Source: Pseudomonas putida NBRC 14164
GTDB lineage: Bacteria > Pseudomonadota > Gammaproteobacteria > Pseudomonadales > Pseudomonadaceae
Assembly (NCBI RefSeq): GCF_000412675.1
Contig: NC_021505.1
Coordinates: 2,226,501-2,290,500 of the forward strand
Length of the DNA stretch: 64,000 bases
Direction: 5' to 3'
This document shows positions 58,376-64,000 of this stretch, in pieces. How positions within the stretch are numbered: the stretch's first letter is position 1; every line of letters starts with the position of its first letter. Under the pieces are notes generated by a model, which was not told where the DNA came from, searched no databases, and saw only the letters and a list, made by a program, of their open reading frames with translations. The translations under genes were made by a program, and so were the position numbers.

Positions 58376-59302
58376 TTATTCGGACGCCACGCGCCCCTTG
58401 TTCTGCCGGTCGCTCTTGTACTGCATGGCCACTGCCGGTGCCGGCTTGGCGGCACCGGTCTCCAGCCACTGACGCATGCGGCTGGCATCGGCGAAGTGGG
58501 TGTATTTGCCGAAGGCGTCGAGGATGACCATGGCCACCGGGCGGTTGTCCATGCGGGTCAGCAGCACCAGGCAGTGCCCGGCTTCGTTGGTGAACCCGGT
58601 CTTGGTCAGCTTGATGTCCCAGTTGCTTTTGTTTACCAGGTGGTCAGTGTTGCGGAAGCCCAGGGTGTAGTTAGGCTTGCGGAAGGCCACGGTCTTCTCG
58701 CGGGTGGTCGACAACTCGCTCAGCATCGGGTATTTGCGCGAAGCCATCAGCAATTTGGCCAGGTCGCGGGCGGTGGACACGTTCTGCGTCGACAGGCCGG
58801 TCGGCTCGACGTAGCGGGTATGTGCCATGCCCAGGCTGCGGGCCTTGGCATTCATCGCCTTGATGAACGCCGGATAGCCGCCGGGGTAGGCGTTGGCCAG
58901 GCTGTTGGCGGCACGGTTTTCCGACGACATCAGGGTAATCAGCAGGGTTTCGCGGCGGTCGAGCTGGCTGCCCAGGCGCACGCGCGAATACACGCCTTTC
59001 ATTTCCGGGTTGTTGGCAATGGTCATGGTGAGCATGTCATCCATGGGCAGCTTGGCATCCAGCACCACCATCGCTGTCATCAGCTTGGTTACCGAAGCGA
59101 TCGGCACCACGCGGTCGGCGTGGCTCGAATACAGCTCCTGGTTGGTATTCAGGTCGATCAGCAGGGCGCTACCTGAAGCCAGATGCAACTTGGACGGGTC
59201 ACGTTGGACTTGAGCCGGGGGTTGTGCAGCAGCAGTCGACGGAAGGGTCGCGGTACCTGTGAGCAACAGCAGCAGGCTGAGGATGGACAGGGATGTTTTC
59301 AC
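58376..59302 (-). CDS. pbpG: D-alanyl-D-alanine endopeptidase (penicillin-binding protein 7)
   Basis: A 308-residue periplasmic peptidoglycan hydrolase. GTG 59302 is taken as the start because the signal peptide [20 protein letters not shown] follows; upstream in-frame ATGs give a poor leader. The serine-peptidase motifs are ASVTKL (SxxK), SSENRA (SxN) and [12 protein letters not shown] (KTG). It cuts the D-Ala-mDAP cross-links of peptidoglycan. It is the last clearly chromosomal gene before the mobile island. Confidence 0.92.
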   Translation of the reverse strand: MKTSLSILSLLLLLTGTATLPSTAAAQPPAQVQRDPSKLHLASGSALLIDLNTNQELYSSHADRVVPIASVTKLMTAMVVLDAKLPMDDMLTMTIANNPEMKGVYSRVRLGSQLDRRETLLITLMSSENRAANSLANAYPGGYPAFIKAMNAKARSLGMAHTRYVEPTGLSTQNVSTARDLAKLLMASRKYPMLSELSTTREKTVAFRKPNYTLGFRNTDHLVNKSNWDIKLTKTGFTNEAGHCLVLLTRMDNRPVAMVILDAFGKYTHFADASRMRQWLETGAAKPAPAVAMQYKSDRQNKGRVASE

Positions 59303-59891
59303 GTTGAGGCTCACTAAAAGTTGGTATGTCGTTGGCTGTGCAAGGGTTTTCCCCAAAAACCGATGCATTCTGGAGTATGGCTGAATTGCTGTCGAATGCC
59401 TTATGACTAAAGGGCGCAAGGTGAACGAAATTTAATCCTTTACCAATTCTGTACCAATTAGGTTGTTTTCCAGTTTCGCTCGGAGAACGCCGCGAACACC
59501 GGGTTGCACCGGGACAAGTTATCGTGCATCCACTCGAGCGTGGAGGGGTCTACCTGCTTCTTGTTCTTGCGCGGCGACTCAATCGATGCCGTGGAAATGG
59601 ACGCCCAGCGTCTGGCCCCTCGTAGTTCAGGTAGTCAGCTACCAGATTGACGACGCCTTCGCCGCCGCAGCCTTGGCCGCTGCCTCGATAGCTTCGAGTC
59701 CAACTCAATTTTCGGACGCGGGTATTCCTTGGTCGCCAATATCGCGGCAGTGAATAGAGGCCAGTGGCGTAAAAAAATGGAGCTTTCGTTCGTGGCCAGT
59801 GGTCAAGCTAGTTGGATAGGCCTAATTCCAAATGAAGGGGTCTGCCAGTCCTGGTTCCACCAACCACCAGCCGGCAATGAAGGAGAGCTTT
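59303..59891. other. Junction region before the island, no clear gene
   Basis: This region of about 590 bases lies between pbpG and the first island gene. The only coding-like piece is the minus-strand fragment at 59458-59634. No tRNA gene or obvious integrase was found, and no clear attachment-site repeat was visible by eye. Base composition drops toward AT just left of 59460. Confidence 0.4.
59458..59634 (-). pseudogene. C-terminal fragment of an unidentified (phage-like) protein
   Basis: A 58-codon open frame without a proper start ends in a natural-looking tail (RKNKKQVDPSTLEWMHDNLS, then NPVFAAFSERNWKTT and stop). An in-frame stop lies directly upstream. The composition looks like a real protein tail, and it lies at the edge of the prophage-like island. 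I do not recognise the family. Confidence 0.3.
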
Positions 59892-60191
59892 ATGCGAATG
59901 AGGGGCCACGTGTATTGGGCTTGGGCTGACCCTACACTGCACCACCAAAGTCATGAAGAAACACTGAGTGACGGCACTCGTATTGATGTTCGGGTGAGGC
60001 CTTGCCGACCTGGCGGGACGCAGATGTTCTTGGGGATTTATGCGCGGTCAGGGATGGCTTTATACGAAGAGGCATTCACCTCTCAGCCAGGCGAGTCGAT
60101 GACGAGGATCCTTGCTAGGGGAGTGGCGCAAGCTCGTCGGATCGCTGCCGAGGGCGCTCCTGCCGCCGATCTTCTCGCCGTCTCGAAATAG
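59892..60191 (+). CDS. Hypothetical island protein
   Basis: A 99-residue protein starting at ATG 59892, six bases after AGGAG. It has mixed alpha/beta character (MRMRGHVYWAWADPTLHHQS, MFLGIYARSGMALYEEAFTS, then RILARGVAQARRIAAEG). No family is recognised. It is the first gene on the plus strand inside the island and stands alone. Confidence 0.5.
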   Translation: MRMRGHVYWAWADPTLHHQSHEETLSDGTRIDVRVRPCRPGGTQMFLGIYARSGMALYEEAFTSQPGESMTRILARGVAQARRIAAEGAPAADLLAVSK

Positions 60192-60900
60192 AGGGAGACG
60201 GGTTAAAGCTGACTGGAGTACAAATGTGCTCTACATCAATTGGCCCCTATCACCAGAGAAACATGCTGCAGCAGAGCGGACTGTCAAAAACAAGGGGAAG
60301 TGCGATCCGGAATATCGCCGACGCTCAACGGCTACTGCCTGCACTCGACTTGCGCGGTGATTGTCGCCGGACAAGACCGCGCCAAGGTCACAATGTGGCT
60401 ACATGGAAACCAGATTATGAGCTGGGTAAAAATTTGACCCTTGGACGACTCGAACTCGCCGGGCGGGGGGGGGCTGGTTGAGTAGAGGAAGGCGCTGGCG
60501 GGCAGCGCGTCAGGATGCGATGAGGTGGGCCGCTATGCCCTTGGCCAAGCGCCAAGGTTTCCAGATTGAAAGATGATCGAACAAGCGGCTGTAGTTACCC
60601 GCCAGCCCTGCAACCGCAAGGTATACAAACCACTTTCGCAGCATTCTGGAGAACTTTCTTTTAATGAATCGCAACAATCGGCACACCCTGAAAAATGGCC
60701 CTGTCGCAAAAACGAAAAAGCCCAACTGAGTGTTGGGCTTCAGCGTCACTCCTCAACACCAGCAGGAATGACAGGATCGGGCAAATCTACGGCACGGCGA
60801 CATGACACTGCAAGCCCTTTCGAGCGCCTGTTTCCTGCCGCTTCACCGGGCGGACTGATCCGCTGCAGCCGCTAGCGTTAAGGCAGCGTGATACCGCACA
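60192..60900. other. Gene-poor stretch of the island
   Basis: About 700 bases with several short frames on both strands, none with a good ribosome site or consistent coding character. The stretch 60201-60440 has one cysteine-rich frame that might be a decayed gene. A terminator at 60718-60740 is the only clear element. It is likely recombination debris at a prophage edge. Confidence 0.4.
60700..60740 (-). terminator. Rho-independent terminator of the leftward island gene
   Basis: AAGCCCAAC (60718-60726) and GTTGGGCTT (60732-60740) form a perfect 9-base stem with a 5-base loop. Reading leftward, it is followed by TTTTCGTTTTTG. It ends transcripts from the 78-residue gene at 60901-61137. Confidence 0.8.
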
Positions 60901-61137
60901 TCAATCTGTGCGCAAGATCGGGAACTGCGCCGCTGGATTGCGTGATTCGGCGTTCATCAATGCGCACGCAGTCGCGGCCTCGGACTTGTTGATAAAGCCG
61001 CGCTTGAGCCGCTGTTTCTCCTGGTTGTCGTAGATATCGAAGCCGCCCGAAGTTGTAGCGGCATAGAACCGGTTGCCAATGCAGAAGGACTCGCCTTCCA
61101 CTGGCACAGCAGGAACGATAACGAATCTTGGTTGCAT
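60901..61137 (-). CDS. Small hypothetical island protein
   Basis: A 78-residue protein. ATG 61137 follows GGGGAGG. Sequence MQPRFVIVPAVPVEGESFCI, then FYAATTSGGFDIYDNQEKQR and a helix at KSEAATACALMNAE. No family is recognised; small proteins of this kind are common in Pseudomonas prophages. An 8-base inverted repeat (ATTAGTCT 61169-61176, AGACTAAT 61208-61215) lies just upstream. Confidence 0.55.
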   Translation of the reverse strand: MQPRFVIVPAVPVEGESFCIGNRFYAATTSGGFDIYDNQEKQRLKRGFINKSEAATACALMNAESRNPAAQFPILRTD

Positions 61138-61267
61138 GTTTCGCACCTCCCCAGGCAGATAGCTAATTATTAGTCTGAGAGCGGGGAGGCAACAATATGA
61201 CTCATCGAGACTAATCAATGGCGTGGCGTGTCACGCGTGTCAACCACGCGCTTTTGGTCAGCCGGCG

Positions 61268-61302
61268 TCCCGATGCCATTTGTGACGGGCGGGGCATCGG
61301 GA
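61268..61302 (-). terminator. Stem-loop after the PL7-like gene
   Basis: TCCCGATGCC (61268-61277) and GGCATCGGGA (61293-61302) form a 10-base stem just past the stop of the PL7-like gene, with outer GCCGGC copies on both sides. No U-run follows, so it may be a processing or protecting hairpin. Confidence 0.5.
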
Positions 61303-61323
61303 TGCGTTGCCGGCTTTCGACGC

Positions 61324-61998
61324 TCAGCGATGGATCAGCGAGAGCTCGCTGATGATGCAGACCGAGCCGTCAGTGGCCGGCGTTGCATCGGTGTAGTCAA
61401 CCTGGTTGTAGATGCCGCCGTGGAATTCGAACAGGCGCGACGCCCAAGTGCTGTCGAGCTGTAAATCACCAGAGGCGCCGGACACCCCGTTGCATTTGGC
61501 CGTTACATTCACCACGCCTGCAGACGTGGTGTGGATGCTCACGTTGAACTGCGCCCCCAGAGGCACCCCTTTGAGCACGGTCGAGTTTACCGGGTCGGTC
61601 TGGTTGTAGGTCCGCCGAAACCCCAGGGTAATGTTGCCTTTGTTCCAGAACACCTTCACCGGCGGGCTGTCATCCCCACGCACGTGCATCTGGGCGATCA
61701 CCACCTTCAGCGCCGAGTTGACCTTGGTCAGGGTCATGGTTTGGCGATTCCAGTGATCCTGGGCGCTGGACAATGTCCAGTCTTCGGTTTCTGTCCACTC
61801 GCAGCGGGTCCTGTGGGTGCTTTTGCTCGAAGCACCTTTGGTAGGGGCTGAAAGCTGGATCGAGCCATCGCTGAGTACCGTTACCACACTCGGCAACCGC
61901 GCGATCGCTTCGGCACCGTTGAGTTCGAGTGCTACAGGATTGGTTGAGGAGACGGCCACCGGGGTGGCGATGGTGAGGTTGCTGATGTCTACGGTCAT
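61324..61998 (-). CDS. Polysaccharide lyase family 7-like (alginate-lyase-like) protein
   Basis: A 224-residue protein without signal peptide, starting at 61998 after AGGAG. Length and the three conserved strands fit PL7 lyases: RTRCEWTE (residues 63-70; family RSELRE), IAQMH (101-105; family QIH) and FEFHGGIYNQ (190-199; family YFKAGVYNQ). The catalytic Gln103, His105 and Tyr197 are kept, but the second Arg of the first motif is Thr69 and the family Lys is His193. It would cleave alginate or a similar uronate polymer, though activity is uncertain. It lies in a prophage-like island, with phage-operator-like sites upstream. Confidence 0.72.
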   Translation of the reverse strand: MTVDISNLTIATPVAVSSTNPVALELNGAEAIARLPSVVTVLSDGSIQLSAPTKGASSKSTHRTRCEWTETEDWTLSSAQDHWNRQTMTLTKVNSALKVVIAQMHVRGDDSPPVKVFWNKGNITLGFRRTYNQTDPVNSTVLKGVPLGAQFNVSIHTTSAGVVNVTAKCNGVSGASGDLQLDSTWASRLFEFHGGIYNQVDYTDATPATDGSVCIISELSLIHR

Positions 61999-62073
61999 GG
62001 GAGCTCCTGACGAAAAAGTGGCTTGAAGGATGAACCGATCGAGCAGCCTTGCATCTGGCTGTCGAATCGAAAA

Positions 62074-62113
62074 TTAGCCTCAAGCTAAAATATGGTCAAT
62101 AGCTGGCAGCTAA
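62074..62113. promoter_or_regulatory. Two repressor-operator-like sites before the PL7-like gene
   Basis: TTAGC-CTCAA-GCTAA (62074-62088) and the weaker TAGC-TGGCA-GCTA (62100-62112). The same TTAGC-N5-GCTAA pattern occurs in the repressor promoter (63447-63463, 63498-63512). They lie between the divergent PL7-like and DUF1654 genes. Confidence 0.6.
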
Positions 62114-62208
62114 ATAAATTCGCTCTGAGACAAATTACCTGCTGGCGAAATTTTTCTGTGACAGGGCTTTACGCTGGATTTGGGGGTGAGATAAGCTTTC
62201 GTCGAGCA

Positions 62209-62224
62209 CTGTACGAATATACAG
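62209..62224. promoter_or_regulatory. LexA (SOS) box before the DUF1654 gene
   Basis: CTGTACGAATATACAG matches the LexA consensus CTGT-N8-ACAG exactly, 16 bases before the start codon of the DUF1654 gene. It implies DNA-damage induction. Confidence 0.75.
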
Positions 62225-62240
62225 CTATCAGGATGAGAAT

Positions 62241-62564
62241 ATGTCTAAGCACATGAATGCAGCACCCCAGCAGCATCAGGAAATGACCGGAGTAGAGCGG
62301 CTTGGCCTGCGGGTGTCGTCGATGATCAACCACCCGCTCGCACAGACGCAGCGCTGGGTCGTCGTGCATCGCCTGGATTCCGACGGTGATGCGGAGTGGG
62401 AGGAAGTGATGGGCCTGCTGTCCGACACGCCTGAGTTGGACCTGACGTTCAACGACGACGAAAGCGTCACCGTGCGCTGGGAGCGTAGCAGTGTGGAGGA
62501 GCGTGACGACTTTATCGTCGAGCAGTTCAGCAAGGAGGAGGTTGAAGCGGCAGCGCCTTTCTGA
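62241..62564 (+). CDS. DUF1654 domain-containing protein
   Basis: A 107-residue protein of the Pseudomonas-specific DUF1654 family: VERLGLRVSSMINHPLAQTQ and RWVVVHRLDSDGDAEWEEVM are the diagnostic stretches. ATG 62241 follows GGATGAG. Family members are often found beside prophage repressors. The LexA box and neighbouring operators indicate SOS-linked expression. The C terminus is acidic. Confidence 0.82.
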   Translation: MSKHMNAAPQQHQEMTGVERLGLRVSSMINHPLAQTQRWVVVHRLDSDGDAEWEEVMGLLSDTPELDLTFNDDESVTVRWERSSVEERDDFIVEQFSKEEVEAAAPF

Positions 62565-62574
62565 GCGTTATGCA

Positions 62575-62597
62575 AAGCCCGCCTGGGTGGCGGGCTT
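62575..62597. terminator. Bidirectional terminator between DUF1654 and the repressor
   Basis: AAGCCCGCC (62575-62583) and GGCGGGCTT (62589-62597) form a perfect 9-base stem with a 5-base loop between the convergent genes. U-runs are short on both sides. Confidence 0.7.
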
Positions 62598-62602
62598 CGG
62601 CT

Positions 62603-63427
62603 TCATACCAGGTGCGCATTCCACACCAAGAGCACCCTGGCCTGAATGTAGGTTTCTTCCCGGCGAATCATGCGGTCCTTGTGCCGCGAGTTGTCGGAAA
62701 TCATCTCGAAGTGGTCATCGTCAGCGATCTGCAATCGCTTGATATAGATGTGATCACCCCAGGAGAAGAAGTAGATGCCATCGCCGACAAACTCGCGGAT
62801 GCTGACATCGACGATCAGCGGGTCGCGGTGCTTGATGGTCGGCTCCATCGACTGGCCCCAGCCGGTGATCATCTTCAGGTGGTGGTGTTCAGTGAACGCC
62901 ACACCCAGCTCGCGAAGATGGCTGGGGCTGACGCGAACGTCCTTGAACATCTCGGGGTAGTCGTGGGGGATCTGGCCACCGCCCATGGCGGCCCGCACAT
63001 CGTAGTGGGCAATCCACACTTCGTCACCGACCAGGCCCGGGCGAACAAAGTCAGCCTTTATCAGCGTGGCATCCTGCGGTTCTTCTGCAGCGGCCAGCAG
63101 CCTTTGCCGGGTTTCTTCAGGGATTCCCTTGCCGCTTCGGGCAAGCATCTGCATGACCAGGTCGGCCGCCGAAAGCTTGCCTTCGCCCGCTTCGACCGAC
63201 GGCTGCACGGGGTCGCCTGCCGACAGTGCGTCGAACCAACCCCGGGGCAGGCCTTCGATGCCCTCGATTCTGCGGGCCACATCATCGCCCAGGTTTTTCG
63301 CGGTCTTGTCGGAAAGAATCTGGCTCAGGTGTGCAGGCGCCATCCCCCAGCGTTCTGCGCAGGATCCCTTCTTCTGGCTGCCGATAAGCTTGACCAGGTT
63401 GTGCTTGCGAATGTCGTAGATGTCCAT
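62603..63427 (-). CDS. Phage-type repressor with S24 (LexA/CI) peptidase domain
   Basis: A 274-residue repressor. The start is taken at ATG 63427 (MDIYDIRKHNLVKLIGSQKK), the usual opening of this Pseudomonas family; a further ATG lies four codons upstream. An N-terminal helix-turn-helix (AERWGMAPAHLSQILSDKTA) and a C-terminal S24 peptidase domain are present. Self-cleavage elements are visible: hinge AHYDVRAAMGGG, serine in GWGQSMEPTI, lysine in IYIKRLQI. RecA-triggered cleavage would derepress the island. Its promoter region has three operator-like repeats. Confidence 0.88.
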   Translation of the reverse strand: MDIYDIRKHNLVKLIGSQKKGSCAERWGMAPAHLSQILSDKTAKNLGDDVARRIEGIEGLPRGWFDALSAGDPVQPSVEAGEGKLSAADLVMQMLARSGKGIPEETRQRLLAAAEEPQDATLIKADFVRPGLVGDEVWIAHYDVRAAMGGGQIPHDYPEMFKDVRVSPSHLRELGVAFTEHHHLKMITGWGQSMEPTIKHRDPLIVDVSIREFVGDGIYFFSWGDHIYIKRLQIADDDHFEMISDNSRHKDRMIRREETYIQARVLLVWNAHLV

Positions 63428-63446
63428 AGGACGAAGCATGCCAGTG

Positions 63447-63512
63447 TTTAGCTTGCTGCTAAATGTGCGCATGGCTAAATTAGCTCTTGTTGCAATGTTA
63501 GCTGTAGGCTAA
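63447..63512. promoter_or_regulatory. Triple operator region between repressor and rightward gene
   Basis: Three repeats share the half-site TTAGC: TTTAGC-N5-GCTAAA (63447-63463), GCTAAATTAGC (63474-63484, half-sites in opposite order) and TTAGC-N5-GCTAA (63498-63512). Spacing of about 24-27 bases resembles lambdoid OR1-3. The repressor reads left and the holin-like gene right. Confidence 0.7.
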
Positions 63513-63591
63513 ATTAAATCCATCAACAAGAAAAGCCACTGAGGCATTTTTGTCCAGGGCTCGTCGCATCATCATCGGTAAAGAGGTTTAC

Positions 63592-63906
63592 ATGGATCCG
63601 ACTGACCTCGGCCCGGGCACAGTCACTTGGCTGAGCGGCACGGGCACTGTGCTGCTAGGTGCATTTCTATGGCTGCGCAAGTGGCTGTCCCGGGATGCAG
63701 CCGAGCGTGCGATGGACAACGCAGATATTGCAGTTATCCGCCGCCTGACCGAGTTGCTGGACATTGAGCGGGACGCCCGGCGAGAGGCAGAAGCCAAAGC
63801 TGATCAGCTCGCCAGGGAGCGCAACGATCTGGTGCTGACCGTAGGGCGGCTGCAAGGCAAAGTGCTGGCGCTGACGAGCCAGCTGCGGCGTAGCTCACAA
63901 CGCTGA
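63592..63906 (+). CDS. Small phage-type membrane protein (holin-like)
   Basis: A 104-residue protein starting at ATG 63592 after AAGAGG. An N-terminal transmembrane helix (VTWLSGTGTVLLGAFLWLRK) is followed by a long charged coiled coil (LTELLDIERDARREAEAKAD and on). It is the first gene rightward of the repressor operators, where Pseudomonas prophages and tailocins often keep lysis or regulatory genes. The single-helix layout makes 'holin-like' tentative. Confidence 0.5.
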   Translation: MDPTDLGPGTVTWLSGTGTVLLGAFLWLRKWLSRDAAERAMDNADIAVIRRLTELLDIERDARREAEAKADQLARERNDLVLTVGRLQGKVLALTSQLRRSSQR

Positions 63907-63939
63907 GCCAACATTGGGGTGACAGGGCCGGCAAAAACC

Positions 63940-63966
63940 AAAAAAAAGCCCGCCAAATTGGCGGGC
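63940..63966 (-). terminator. Hairpin with A-run, terminator for leftward transcription
   Basis: GCCCGCC (63948-63954) and GGCGGGC (63960-63966) form a 7-base stem with a 5-base loop. The preceding run of eight A becomes a U-run for transcripts entering from the right edge. A leftward gene beyond the window is implied. Confidence 0.6.
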
Positions 63967-64000
63967 CATAAGGGCGTAGGGAGCAACGCACAACAAATTC

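Overview
The window is about 64 kb of GC-rich chromosomal DNA. Its REP-type palindromes, its pyoverdine genes and its family make-up (TonB receptors, LysR regulators, SoxBDAG) point to a fluorescent Pseudomonas, most likely the P. putida group. This is inferred from gene content and repeats, because no rRNA or housekeeping marker is present.

Layout. 1-7.4 kb: a truncated SDR gene, then a minus-strand cluster of two TonB-dependent receptors flanking a RidA-like protein and a Tat-exported flavin amine oxidase. 7.5-13.9 kb: a MarR fragment abutting a 5'-nucleotidase, a WYL-domain regulator between two small membrane/coiled-coil proteins, and an IS110-family element sitting inside a REP palindrome. 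13.9-25.7 kb: assorted metabolic and regulatory genes (LysR/MFS pair, GST, atypical SDR, acyl-CoA dehydrogenase), an Xre-RES toxin-antitoxin pair and a cysteine desulfurase. 25.8-30.2 kb: an orphan PAAR effector with a membrane partner, a TerC-family protein and a PstS-OmpA fusion. 30.4-36.2 kb: a polyamine-type ABC operon, a RibB-type enzyme and a DUF1330 protein, with related palindromes in their promoter regions. 36.3-39.7 kb: an esterase/LysR pair and an SDR-SnoaL pair preceded by two LitR-type boxes. 39.7-46.6 kb: a six-gene one-carbon operon, purU-folD-soxBDAG. 46.8-57.7 kb: a pyoverdine block containing mbtH plus a thioesterase, the eight-gene fpvGHJKCDEF operon and pvdA. Predicted PvdS boxes precede pvdA and mbtH. 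57.8-59.3 kb: a FlxA-like protein and pbpG. 59.4 kb to the end: the edge of a prophage or tailocin-like island with degenerate DNA, a PL7 polysaccharide-lyase-like protein, a DUF1654 protein, an S24 repressor and a small membrane protein, threaded by a shared operator motif and one SOS box.

How the parts work together. The fpv genes would handle ferripyoverdine after uptake (reduction, chelation, recycling), while pvdA and the MbtH/thioesterase pair serve pyoverdine synthesis. The sox operon would demethylate an N-methyl amino acid on tetrahydrofolate, and FolD and PurU would turn the one-carbon unit into formate. The island's repressor probably controls itself, the rightward operon and the PL7/DUF1654 promoter region.

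The most striking find is the IS110 element. Its 204-nt leader folds by eye into two loops whose guide-like segments match the REP target and the element's own ends, as in bridge-RNA systems of the IS621 type. Other new observations are the two T(G/A)TACA-N12-TGTACA boxes, the phage operator family beside the PL7 gene, a possible ribosome-site-sequestering leader before the TerC gene, and a SoxD-like subunit without its usual zinc cysteines.
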